Assembly (NCBI GenBank): GCA_964351855.1
Contig: CAYGQD010000059.1
Span: 1 to 33,418 of the forward strand
DNA length: 33,418 nt
Direction: 5' to 3'
From: JBCDHN01 sp964351855
GTDB lineage: Bacteria > Verrucomicrobiota > Verrucomicrobiia > Verrucomicrobiales > DEV007
Both the position numbers and the translations under genes were made by a program. Within the stretch, counting starts at the first letter, position 1. Each line of letters begins with the position of its first letter. Positions 8,932 to 17,220 of the stretch are shown here, piece after piece. Below the pieces are notes generated by a model. The model searched no databases and was not told where the DNA came from. It saw only the letters and a program-made list of their open reading frames with translations.

Positions 8932-10892
8932 ACGTCTGGTATTGCTGCTTCATCACCGCCCTGATGGCGAGCGTGGCGTTCGCTCAGCAACGCTCTCTCC
9001 AGCAGGATTGGGAGTTCGAGCCCAATGGGAGCGAAGCGAATATGAGCCTGGAGGTTCCCGAACCCGGGCTGATTTGGATTCAACCTCTCGATGTGCCGGA
9101 GACCTTCGATTTTCTTGCCGAGATCCTTTCAGCGGAATCCCGTGATCGGACCAAAATGGAATTTCGCGTTCCCAAGGGGAAACAAGAGCTGAAGATTTGG
9201 GAGCGGACTGGTCGCGAAGCTCCCGGCAAGGTCAAGTTCCGAGTCCACTTCGTCCCGGAGAATGATCCCAGCGAGCCGGAGAACGATCGCAGCACCCGAC
9301 CGCGGGACGTTTCGATCGGCGAGAACATTCCTCTGCGTCTGTTTCCCACCGGGGAGGTCGATTTCATCCGCGTTAGCCCCGGCAAACGTGGCTACATCTT
9401 CGTGACAACCCCCAACCCGCCGGAAGGATTCAATCTCTGGCCAGAAATGGCGGACACATCCGGAAACAGTTTAGGGCTTAGCTCCGGACACACGCCCACG
9501 GGTGGGCCGATCACCATCCGTATCGCCGATCGCTGGGGAGCATTTGGCTCGCTGGATCCGTTTCCGCTCAGCATCCGATTCGTTCCCGAAATGGACTTCG
9601 CCGAGCCGAACAACTCGATTCCGGAAGCGGTCGATACCGTGCTGGGCAACTGGCACGAAGCGGCGCTGATGCCGGAAGCGGACGTGGATCATTTTCGCTT
9701 TCAAACGCAGGAACCCGGCTACGTCCAGATCCGCGTTTACGAGCGGCCGGAGTTCAAGATCGACTGGGAGATTGTCGATCCCAATTCCGGGTTACCTGTC
9801 GCCGACGGGTGGATTCTCCCCTTGCCGAAAGGCGATTTCGTCCTTCGCCTCAAGGCGGAAGACCCGACTCAGTATTCCGAAAAGCCGTTTCGCTTCCAAA
9901 TCGTCTGGCGCAGCATCCGCCGGATTTCGCCCCGTCACAGTCGGGCGAGCGAAGCCACGGAAGTCGATGCCGGTCGCTCGCATTCGGTTCGGATCGCCTC
10001 CGCGAATGAGGAAGATCACCTGGCGGTTCGGGTGAACCAACCCTCGGTCATTTGGTTTCAAGGCACGCTTCCCGCCGAGCTGAACGGCGTCTTCAAAACC
10101 GGCGGTGGCCGGACCGGAAATCCTCTTTGGCTGCGGGATGATCGCGGGATCGTCACCGCTTCATTCACTGAAGAAACCGGCGACTACACGGTGGAACCGG
10201 CCACGATCTGGACGGACGTGGTTCCTGATTTGGACCCGAACGAGCCAAATGACTCTCGGGATGTTCGCAAGCCGTTGGAACTGGGTCGTCCTCAACCGCT
10301 CTACCTCTACCCGGACAATGACCTGGATTGGTTCGCCTTTCGCCTGAGGCACCCAGCCTCTCTCCAAGTGCGAATCCTCTCCCCCGGCGGGAACCTTGGC
10401 GATTTTACTCAAGGCGTCGAATTCGGTATCACCGATGATCAAGGCTTGCCGGTCGCCCAACGGATCGGAACCGCCACCTCGGGACGCAGTTGGGTAGCGG
10501 CGCCGGTTGATTTGCCGCGTGGAAAGTTCAATATTTGGGTGAAAGGACGCTGGGGAGGCTCTTCGCCCCACCCCTTGCAAATCCTCGCCTTCCCGCTCGA
10601 CGATATCCCCGAGGCGATCAGCGAAGCGGGCATTCAAGTCGTCGCGTTAGGAACCGGTGAAAGCGTCACCGCCCTCCGCGCCGTCACCGAAGCCGCCGGG
10701 GCGGAATTCATTCAACCTGCGATTGATCCGGCCAACGTGGCCATCACCCCCACACTCGCCAATCAAACCGCCGAATCCGGTGGAACGCGTTGGTGGCTCT
10801 GGATTCTCGGTGGACTCGTCCTCTTTTGGCTAATCAAGAAAATGGCCAAGCCGCGAAGGCGACGGCCGAAAATCAGTTCGCTAACCGGTTGA
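8928..10892 (+). CDS. Exported, membrane-anchored protein with PPC-like repeats
   Basis: The 654-residue protein has a signal peptide (cleavage near VAFAQQ) and at least three repeats with the pattern of pre-peptidase C-terminal (PPC-like) beta-sandwich domains. Each starts with a D.xEPN-type turn and ends with an acidic D(V/L)D(W/H)F step; they lie near residues 107-150, 218-260 and 430-472. Residues 565-597 resemble the last strand and helix of a vWA domain (GIQVVALGTGE). A single membrane segment (about 622-636) and an Arg/Lys-rich tail follow. The chain therefore probably sits in the periplasm with its C-terminus inside. It is translationally coupled to the preceding gene. The function is unknown; protein-protein or glycan binding outside the membrane is a reasonable guess. 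Confidence 0.75.
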   Translation: MNVWYCCFITALMASVAFAQQRSLQQDWEFEPNGSEANMSLEVPEPGLIWIQPLDVPETFDFLAEILSAESRDRTKMEFRVPKGKQELKIWERTGREAPGKVKFRVHFVPENDPSEPENDRSTRPRDVSIGENIPLRLFPTGEVDFIRVSPGKRGYIFVTTPNPPEGFNLWPEMADTSGNSLGLSSGHTPTGGPITIRIADRWGAFGSLDPFPLSIRFVPEMDFAEPNNSIPEAVDTVLGNWHEAALMPEADVDHFRFQTQEPGYVQIRVYERPEFKIDWEIVDPNSGLPVADGWILPLPKGDFVLRLKAEDPTQYSEKPFRFQIVWRSIRRISPRHSRASEATEVDAGRSHSVRIASANEEDHLAVRVNQPSVIWFQGTLPAELNGVFKTGGGRTGNPLWLRDDRGIVTASFTEETGDYTVEPATIWTDVVPDLDPNEPNDSRDVRKPLELGRPQPLYLYPDNDLDWFAFRLRHPASLQVRILSPGGNLGDFTQGVEFGITDDQGLPVAQRIGTATSGRSWVAAPVDLPRGKFNIWVKGRWGGSSPHPLQILAFPLDDIPEAISEAGIQVVALGTGESVTALRAVTEAAGAEFIQPAIDPANVAITPTLANQTAESGGTRWWLWILGGLVLFWLIKKMAKPRRRRPKISSLTG

Positions 10893-12194
10893 TCAGCGGC
10901 GCGCTTTGTCCAACAGCACCGCGATGATGATGATCGCGCCGAGCACGACTTTCTGGCTGTAGGCATCGATCCCCAGCAGGTTCATCCCGTTCTGAATCAC
11001 CGCGATGATGAACGCGCCAATCAACGTGCCCATGATTTTTCCGGTCCCGCCGGAAAGGCTGGTCCCGCCCCCGACCACGGCCGCAATGACGTAGAGCTCA
11101 TACATTTCGCCCATCGTCGGCGTGCCGGTATTGACCTGCGACGCTTGAATGCAGCCGCCGATTCCGGCCATCAGTCCACTGATGATGTAGACGAAGGCGG
11201 TCACGGCTCCCACGGGAACCCCGGAGAGTCGCGCAGCTTCGGCATTGCCCCCAACCGCATAAATGTAGCGACCTAGCTGGGTGTGGGTCATAAAAACGTG
11301 AGCCGCCGCATAGAGAAGAATGAGAACCAGGACCGTGTTGGGCAAGCCCAGGGTCCTCCCCTGCCCCAGCCAGGTGAGAGACGGCGGGACTTGGTAAATC
11401 GAGAACCCGCTCGTAACCTTGAACGCCAAGCCACTGGCGATCATCATGACTCCGAGCGTGACAATGAAGGGAGCCAGCTTGAATCGCGCGACCAACACCC
11501 CTGTCCCCGCTCCGACCAGTCCACAGGCCAGGATCCCGGCCAGAAAGCCGAGCAAAACGGCCCCGCCGGAGGCTTCCAGACCACCTAGCCCTTTCATCAC
11601 GCTGGTGCTAATGACGGCAGAAAAGGCAATCAGACTACCGACGGAGAGATCAATCCCGCCGGTGATGATGACAAGGGTCATACCAATGGCGATGACCGCA
11701 ATCACGACGATCCGATCGACCACCGCGAGGAGGTTGTCCGGCTTCAAGAAAGTAGAACTCCAGCCTTCGCTGGGCACGAGAACCTTGGCCTTGGCAAACT
11801 CCGGAAAATTCTCGGGAATCTGATCGATAACGCGCCACTTGGCGGCATCTCCGCCAACGGCAACGGCTCCCAGTTTTTCCCCGGCAGATCGCAGTTCTTC
11901 CAACGCGATCCGGAGGTCGCGTGGTTCGCCGACCACGAGCCGAAAGGTCATCTCATCGCGGGTCTCCAACTCCGTGGCGACCCGCTCGGCCAAGGCTTGG
12001 GAACCGGTATTCGCGGCACCAACGAGCAGGGCAATCTCCTCTCCCGTGACACTGCGTTCCAGGCCAATGACGAGTTCTTTCGCCGCCCCCACTCCGTCGC
12101 CAGACTGCTTTCCGATGGTGAGAAGACTGAAGAGGAGACACAGGCCAATCAGGACAAAGACCATGCCGTATTCGGCGAGAAACTTGGGGTTCAT
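10893..12194 (-). CDS. Ribose-type (CUT2) sugar ABC transporter permease with extra periplasmic domain
   Basis: Membrane channel of a CUT2 sugar importer (RbsC/BPD_transp_2 family). The core from about residue 158 carries family hallmarks: GMTLVIITGGIDLSVGS (171-187) and the cytoplasmic loop YAVGGNAEAARLSG (312-325), with 8-9 hydrophobic segments. RbsC-type permeases are usually 310-350 residues; this one has 433. The excess lies between the first membrane segment (about 10-26) and the second (about 158-178), as a soluble alpha/beta stretch that should face the periplasm. It shares a 4-nt ATGA overlap with the upstream ATPase gene. Its stop codon abuts that of the convergent gene. The substrate is not determined. 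Confidence 0.9.
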   Translation of the reverse strand: MNPKFLAEYGMVFVLIGLCLLFSLLTIGKQSGDGVGAAKELVIGLERSVTGEEIALLVGAANTGSQALAERVATELETRDEMTFRLVVGEPRDLRIALEELRSAGEKLGAVAVGGDAAKWRVIDQIPENFPEFAKAKVLVPSEGWSSTFLKPDNLLAVVDRIVVIAVIAIGMTLVIITGGIDLSVGSLIAFSAVISTSVMKGLGGLEASGGAVLLGFLAGILACGLVGAGTGVLVARFKLAPFIVTLGVMMIASGLAFKVTSGFSIYQVPPSLTWLGQGRTLGLPNTVLVLILLYAAAHVFMTHTQLGRYIYAVGGNAEAARLSGVPVGAVTAFVYIISGLMAGIGGCIQASQVNTGTPTMGEMYELYVIAAVVGGGTSLSGGTGKIMGTLIGAFIIAVIQNGMNLLGIDAYSQKVVLGAIIIIAVLLDKARR

Positions 12195-13762
12195 GAAGAA
12201 ATAGCGAGGCTGAGGAGGGCTTCTTGAGAGGTGTTGGCAACGTCGGTGACTTCCCCGCGAATTCGACCCTCGTGCATGACGAGAATGCGGTCGCTCATTC
12301 CGATGATCTCGGGGAGCTCACTGCTAATAAGGATGATCGCCTTTCCCTGTTCCACGAGTTGGTTGATGAGGAGGTAGATCTCGAACTTCGCCCCGACGTC
12401 GATCCCACGGGTGGGCTCGTCAAAGATGAGGATGTCGGCATTGCGCTGGAGCCATTTGGCCAAGACGACCTTCTGCTGGTTTCCGCCAGAGAGATTTCCC
12501 GCAGCCTGATTGTGCCCCGAAATGCGAATCCGAAGACTGCCGACATAGTTTTCGAACGCTTTGGCCTCGGCGTCGTGATCCAGGAGAACTCCGCGACGAA
12601 ATTCGCCCAAATTTGGCAGCCCAAAGTTTTCCCGGACATTGTGGAGCAGGACCAAGCCTTGCCCTTTCCGGTCCTCCGTCAGCAAGCAGATCCGACGACG
12701 AATGGCGTCACGTGGCGAGCGGATATCGATCGGTTTTCCATCCAGAAAAACCGAGCCGGAATCAGGAAGATCCGCGCCGAAAATGAGGCGAGCGGTTTCG
12801 GTTCGCCCGGCTCCCACCAAACCAGCCAGTCCCAGCACTTCACCGGCGGCGACCTGAAAGCTGACATCGCGAACCGCATTGCCACGCGTGAGGTTCTCGA
12901 CCCGAAGACGTTCATCTCCAGGGTTAGAGACGCGAGGGGGAAATTCTTCCTCCAAGCTCCGACCAACCATCAGGGCAATGAGCTTTTCGCGATCCAGCTC
13001 GGTCACCGTCCCCCCACCGACACTGGCCCCATCCCGCAGGACGGTGATGCGGTCGGCAATTCGGTAAATTTCGTCGAGGCGATGGCTGATGTAGATGATT
13101 CCGATCCCCTCGCTGCGGAGTTGGGTGATGATCGCGAGCAGGCTTTCCACCTCTTGTTGGGTCAGCGCGGCGGTCGGCTCGTCCATCACCAGAATCTTGG
13201 CCTCGACCGCGAGCGCCTTGGCGATTTCGACCATCTGCTGTTGGGCGACGGTGAGGGATCGGCAACTCGCCTCAGGATCGATCTTCACCCCGATGCGCTC
13301 AAACAACGCAAGCGCTCGCTCATGCTCCGCCGCCTCATCAATGAAGCCGTAGCGGTTCGCAATCTCCCGACCGAGAAACAGATTCTCACGAACCGTCAGG
13401 TCTGGCACCAAATTGAACTCCTGATAAATAATGGCAATCCCGGCGGATTGGGAAGCGGTCGGCGATTCGAGATGCGCGAGTTGGCCCTCGATCCGGACCT
13501 CGCCGGAGTTCGGCGAATGGGCTCCGCCGAGAACCTTGATGAGGGTGCTCTTTCCCGCGCCGTTTTCGCCGAGCAAGGCCAGGACTTCGCCCGCATGGAG
13601 GCTGAGATCGACCTGCTTGAGGGCGTGAACCCCAGGGAACGTTTTATCGATCCCACGCATTTCGAGCAGAGGCTGTTGATTGGCTGGTGGCACGGGCTCA
13701 TTCAACGCCGCAAAACAGGAATTGTGAAGCAGGAATCCAGCTTCCGATTGAAGTTTCCCCAT
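12191..13762 (-). CDS. Sugar ABC transporter ATP-binding protein (RbsA/MglA type, two NBDs)
   Basis: Double ATPase of a CUT2 sugar importer. From the ATG at 13762 it has 523 residues. NBD1 has Walker A GENGAGKST (65-73), the RbsA-type signature LTVAQQQMVEIAKAL and Walker B ILVMDEPTAAL. NBD2 has the usual degenerate P-loop (GLVGAGRTE, lacking the lysine), an intact LSGGNQQKVVLAKWL signature and DEPTRGID. The reading frame is open further upstream (to 13804), but that would overlap the divergent dehydrogenase start. ATG 13762 has an AGAGAAG stretch about 10 nt upstream. ATG 13660, immediately before the first NBD strand, is a shorter alternative. No substrate-binding protein gene is adjacent. 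Confidence 0.92.
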   Translation of the reverse strand: MGKLQSEAGFLLHNSCFAALNEPVPPANQQPLLEMRGIDKTFPGVHALKQVDLSLHAGEVLALLGENGAGKSTLIKVLGGAHSPNSGEVRIEGQLAHLESPTASQSAGIAIIYQEFNLVPDLTVRENLFLGREIANRYGFIDEAAEHERALALFERIGVKIDPEASCRSLTVAQQQMVEIAKALAVEAKILVMDEPTAALTQQEVESLLAIITQLRSEGIGIIYISHRLDEIYRIADRITVLRDGASVGGGTVTELDREKLIALMVGRSLEEEFPPRVSNPGDERLRVENLTRGNAVRDVSFQVAAGEVLGLAGLVGAGRTETARLIFGADLPDSGSVFLDGKPIDIRSPRDAIRRRICLLTEDRKGQGLVLLHNVRENFGLPNLGEFRRGVLLDHDAEAKAFENYVGSLRIRISGHNQAAGNLSGGNQQKVVLAKWLQRNADILIFDEPTRGIDVGAKFEIYLLINQLVEQGKAIILISSELPEIIGMSDRILVMHEGRIRGEVTDVANTSQEALLSLAISS

Positions 13763-13794
13763 TCTCAGGCACTTCTCTTGCTGCAATCCTCCCC

Positions 13795-14850
13795 ATGAGT
13801 TCACCCCTACGGATCGGAATCCTCGGAACCGGCGGCATGGCCGACCAACACGCGCTGAGTTTGGCCAAGCTCAGAGATCGCTGTGAAGTGGTGGCTGGAT
13901 GCGATGTCGATTCTACTCGGCTGAACGCCTTTTGCACCAAGCACAAGGTGCCTCAGGCTTACGCCAGCTTGGATGCGATGTTAGAGACGGCCCGGCTCGA
14001 CGCGATTTTCAACGTAACCCCGGATCGGTTCCACGCCCCGCTCACCCTCCAAGCCATTGAACACGGGCTTCATGTGTTCTGTGAAAAGCCGCTGGCAGAA
14101 ACCTACGCGGACGCCGCGAGGATGCGTGACGCTGCCGTTGCTGCCGGAGTCGTGAACATGGTCGACTTCACCTATCGCAATATGCCGGCGATCCAAACGG
14201 CACGGGAACTCGTCCAGAGTGGAGAAATTGGCGAGCCACGCCATCTCGAGGCGTCCTACCTGCAAAGCTGGCTGGTCGCGGACTACTGGGGAGACTGGCG
14301 CACGTCGCCGCAATGGCTTTGGCGACTCTCCTCCGCACACGGGAGCAAGGGAGTGCTGGGAGACACCGGTGTTCACATCGTCGATTTCGCCTCCTTCCCG
14401 GTCGGCGCCATCGCCACCGTGCAATGTCGCCTGAAAACGTTTCCAAAGGCGAAAGGGGATCGGATTGACGACTATCATCTGGATGCCAACGACAGCGCGG
14501 CGATCACTGTGGAATTCGAAAATGGCGCTCTGGGCATCATTCACGCTTCGCGCTGGGCGACCGGTTTCCAGAATCGGCTCGATCTGATGATTCACGGAGA
14601 TCGCGGAGCGCTACGGATCGATCTGGAGAAGTCCGAAAACACCCTGGAACTTTGCGCGGGCAAGGATGCGAACACTCAAACGTGGCGGAAACTCCATTGC
14701 GATCCGAAGCCGGACATTTGGGAGCGTTTCCTCGACGCGATCGAGCACGGGAGCAACGGGGAACCCGACTTCGCCCGAGGCGCGGAGATCCAGCAGGTGC
14801 TCGATGCCTGCTTTGCCGCGCACGAATCCGGCGGCACCATCGCAATTTAA
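13795..14850 (+). CDS. Gfo/Idh/MocA-family NAD(P)-dependent oxidoreductase
   Basis: The 351-residue sugar, inositol or sugar-acid dehydrogenase-type enzyme is probably cytoplasmic. The Rossmann N-terminus has GILGTGGMADQH (8-19), followed by an acidic residue (CDVD) after strand 2. The conserved EKP at 97-99 carries the catalytic lysine. GVLGDTGVHIVD (186-197) supplies the Asp/His pair typical of the family. The open frame extends upstream, but the ATG at 13795 sits right at the Rossmann fold. It lies only 32 bp from the divergent sugar ATPase gene, so a shared promoter region and a role in catabolism of the imported sugar are likely. Substrate specificity cannot be read from sequence. Confidence 0.92.
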   Translation: MSSPLRIGILGTGGMADQHALSLAKLRDRCEVVAGCDVDSTRLNAFCTKHKVPQAYASLDAMLETARLDAIFNVTPDRFHAPLTLQAIEHGLHVFCEKPLAETYADAARMRDAAVAAGVVNMVDFTYRNMPAIQTARELVQSGEIGEPRHLEASYLQSWLVADYWGDWRTSPQWLWRLSSAHGSKGVLGDTGVHIVDFASFPVGAIATVQCRLKTFPKAKGDRIDDYHLDANDSAAITVEFENGALGIIHASRWATGFQNRLDLMIHGDRGALRIDLEKSENTLELCAGKDANTQTWRKLHCDPKPDIWERFLDAIEHGSNGEPDFARGAEIQQVLDACFAAHESGGTIAI

Positions 14851-14851
14851 G

Positions 14852-16090
14852 CTAGCGACCGATGCAGTAGAGATGCTCGACGCCTCGGATGAACACTTGG
14901 TCTCCGTAAACCGCGGGAGTCGCGTAGGTCTCTTCGCCGAGCAAGCTTTGACCGACGACCTCGAACTCCGGCCCCGGTTTGACCACCGTCATCACGCCGG
15001 AATCCGAGAGAAAGTAAGCCAAACCATTGGCCGCCAGGAGGGACGCGCTGTGCTTGGGCGAAAGCCCGTCCACTTCGACGAGCCGCTCCTGCCAGAGCCG
15101 ATCGCCGGTCTCCGCCACGAAGCAGCTGCCAACACCGTTGTCCGCCACCACGAGAAAGTATTCGCCGATCGCGACCGGGCTGGGGACGTAGCTCGCTCCC
15201 TTCGTCGTCCGCCAGACGACTGCTGAATCGGTCACGTCACCGGAACCATCCGGGCGAATCGCCATCATGTGGCGCTCAGGGAAGCCGCAGGTGAGGAACA
15301 GGTATTTCCCGTTATAAACCAGGGAAGCGACGAACTGCTCGGTCGGTCCGTCGAGGTACCAATGCTGCTGACCCGTATCGGGATCGTAGCTGGCGACGGA
15401 CTTGCTCCCGCTGAGGATCATCTGATTCCGTCCCCCGATTTCCCGGATGATGGGCGTGCAGTAGCTGCGGGTCTTGTTAGGGCGATCCGTCTTCCAGATG
15501 GTCTCTCCTGTTTCTCGATCGAGCGCCACGATGTAGGCATCGCCATCGTGATCGCCATTGATGATGAGTTTGTCCTTCCAGAGGATGGGGCTGGAACAAT
15601 AACCATGCTTGCTCGAAAATATCCCCGGGCGTTGCGACCAGAGTTGCTTGCCCGCGAAATCGTAGGCGGCAATGAACATGTGATCCTGGTCCAGGAAACT
15701 CACGTAAACGCGTTCGCCATCAGTGATCGGCGTGCTGGAGGCTCGGCTGTTGAGTCGATGAATTCCTTCGAACGGAGATTTCAGAACGGTCTCCTGCCAG
15801 AGCAATTTTCCAGTTGCGCGATCCCGGCACTGCAGAACCCGTTCCTCCGCTTCTTCCAGCCCAGCCACCACGAAAATGCGGTCTTCCCAGATGATTGGAG
15901 AGGAATGCCCTTCCCCCGGAAGCGCGACCTTCCAGACCACATCGATTTCGACGGAAAACTCGACCGGCAAATGGGGAGCCTTTGCGGTGCCGTCGCCCTG
16001 CGGTCCCCGCCAGCCCGGCCAGTTTTCGCCAGCAAAGGCGGGAGAACAGAGAAGAGCGAGGGAGAGGAAAAGGGTCAATCGAAGGGTCAT
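14852..16090 (-). CDS. Exported PQQ-like beta-propeller (BamB-like) protein
   Basis: The 412-residue protein has a clear signal peptide (MTLRLTLFLSLALLCSPAFA, residues 1-20). The mature start GENWPGWRGP is common in verrucomicrobial and planctomycetal PQQ-like repeat proteins. The rest is a series of beta-propeller blades with the WD40-like/PQQ-like pattern, for example DRATGKLLWQE, DRETGETIWKT, DPDTGQQHWY and ETGDRLWQE. No evidence of catalytic PQQ-dehydrogenase residues was found, so a scaffold or binding role outside the membrane is more likely than an enzyme. The stop codon is one base from that of the convergent dehydrogenase gene. A perfect hairpin lies one base before the start codon. 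Confidence 0.85.
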   Translation of the reverse strand: MTLRLTLFLSLALLCSPAFAGENWPGWRGPQGDGTAKAPHLPVEFSVEIDVVWKVALPGEGHSSPIIWEDRIFVVAGLEEAEERVLQCRDRATGKLLWQETVLKSPFEGIHRLNSRASSTPITDGERVYVSFLDQDHMFIAAYDFAGKQLWSQRPGIFSSKHGYCSSPILWKDKLIINGDHDGDAYIVALDRETGETIWKTDRPNKTRSYCTPIIREIGGRNQMILSGSKSVASYDPDTGQQHWYLDGPTEQFVASLVYNGKYLFLTCGFPERHMMAIRPDGSGDVTDSAVVWRTTKGASYVPSPVAIGEYFLVVADNGVGSCFVAETGDRLWQERLVEVDGLSPKHSASLLAANGLAYFLSDSGVMTVVKPGPEFEVVGQSLLGEETYATPAVYGDQVFIRGVEHLYCIGR

Positions 16091-16091
16091 G

Positions 16092-16117
16092 GTGCAGGCT
16101 CAACACCTAGCCTGCAC
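16092..16117 (-). promoter_or_regulatory. Perfect 9-bp hairpin abutting the start codon of the beta-propeller gene
   Basis: GTGCAGGCT (16092-16100) and AGCCTGCAC (16109-16117) form a perfect 9-bp stem with an 8-nt loop, ending one base before the ATG at 16090-16088. In the mRNA the only SD-like bases (AGG) fall in the loop. There is no T-run, so a terminator for the genes upstream is unlikely. A translation-control element is the simplest reading. Confidence 0.45.
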
Positions 16118-16162
16118 TCGCGATCTATCAACCGTTCCAGCACGTCATTCGTGCGATCAGCC

Positions 16163-16399
16163 TCACGAAGCTAGGTAAAACATCCAGAGCGCGACGCCGA
16201 TCAAAATGCCCAACAGCATAAGAAACTGGCGGAAATGCTCCCGCTCCTCGTTCCTTCCACGCTCGGGCCGCCGGTAGGGCTGCGTGGGCGAAGCGGACCG
16301 ATCTACCGAACGGCTTTCGAAGGATTCGGCTGAGTGAACCCGCGCGCTAAAATGATGTGAAGAGCGCTGCTGCTGGCGAAGTCGTTCACTCCTTCTCAT
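16163..16399 (-). CDS. Small protein with C-terminal membrane anchor
   Basis: The 78-residue protein is of unknown function. The first 55 residues are basic and low in complexity (Arg, Ser, Glu, Gln). They are followed by one hydrophobic segment (FLMLLGILIGVALWMFYLA, about 59-77) that ends the chain, so it has tail-anchor topology with the bulk in the cytoplasm. Its start codon overlaps the stop of the preceding gene by 4 nt (ATGA). That coupling is the main support for its being real. It is too short and biased for family assignment. Confidence 0.6.
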   Translation of the reverse strand: MRRSERLRQQQRSSHHFSARVHSAESFESRSVDRSASPTQPYRRPERGRNEEREHFRQFLMLLGILIGVALWMFYLAS

Positions 16400-17091
16400 T
16401 TGCCCATGGCGGTGACGATCAAAATCGTGGCGACGGTTCCCAAAACGAGCAACGGCAGCCAGAAGGCGAACCCGGTCCGCAAGGCATCGGCGAAGCTCTC
16501 CCCTTTTTTTGATTTGGGAACGGAAAAACGGCTGCGGCTTTGTGGCTCCAAGCCATCAATGTGGCGCAACGCAGAATCATAGTCTTCCTGCGCTTCGTCG
16601 ACGATGGATTGGGCGCGGCTCAATTCCAGATGAAGCTCTTCATCCGCCCAATCTTCCGGATGGATCGTCTCGATCACCGCCAGATGGCGACGGAACGATT
16701 CGGCAGCCTGATGCATGGCATCGGCCTGGCGAGCCGCCTGGTTCGCACCTTCTTCGCAATCAACGATCGAGCGCGCCAGACGATCCATCAAATCGCGGCG
16801 CTCTTCCTGAAATTGGTTCCGACGCTCGTAGGCGCGTTTCGGCTCAAAGCCCGAATGGGTGGACGGGGACCGATGCGGCGTGCTGCGGAGAGGCCGCTGA
16901 AACTCCTCTGGCTCTTGGGGGCCGAAGATTTCGGAATCGGCCGTTCGGAAACCGCCGGGCGCGGGCATGGCCTGAGCGTTGGCACTGAGGGTGTAAACGC
17001 CGGGATTGCGGCGGGGAGGTTGACTGGGAAGAAAGCAGTCGTCGTATCGATCCTCATCAGGATTCGGAGTATTGGATGGAGCAAAAGTCAT
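16396..17091 (-). CDS. Unknown protein: Pro-rich N-terminus, coiled coil, C-terminal membrane anchor
   Basis: The 231-residue protein is unrecognised. It has a Pro/Asn/Arg-rich, probably disordered N-terminus (about 1-80), a highly charged helical region likely to be coiled coil (about 85-180), then a short basic linker (SVPKSKKGE). A single hydrophobic segment near the C-terminus (FWLPLLVLGTVATILIVTA) completes it. The topology matches its downstream neighbour, with which it shares a 4-nt overlap: both are C-terminally anchored cytoplasmic proteins. The pair could form a membrane-bound complex. A small inverted repeat (17102-17118) lies just upstream of the start. Confidence 0.65.
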   Translation of the reverse strand: MTFAPSNTPNPDEDRYDDCFLPSQPPRRNPGVYTLSANAQAMPAPGGFRTADSEIFGPQEPEEFQRPLRSTPHRSPSTHSGFEPKRAYERRNQFQEERRDLMDRLARSIVDCEEGANQAARQADAMHQAAESFRRHLAVIETIHPEDWADEELHLELSRAQSIVDEAQEDYDSALRHIDGLEPQSRSRFSVPKSKKGESFADALRTGFAFWLPLLVLGTVATILIVTAMGK

Positions 17092-17220
17092 GGTGTCGGA
17101 AAAGCGAAGAGCGCTTTAAAGTTAACACCAGTTGATATCTAGGGAAAGACTTGTTTTACGGAAATCATCAAAACATCCACCATTTATCACTACCGAAGAA
17201 CATCGAACGAAAAACCCGCT

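Noticed and set aside
12224..13798. A 524-codon open frame on the plus strand opposite the sugar ATPase gene
   Set aside because: It is the antisense shadow of a clear two-NBD ABC ATPase. Its translation shows no domain pattern.
15269..16174. A 301-codon plus-strand frame opposite the beta-propeller gene
   Set aside because: The minus-strand frame has a signal peptide and PQQ-like repeats; the plus-strand product has no recognisable feature.
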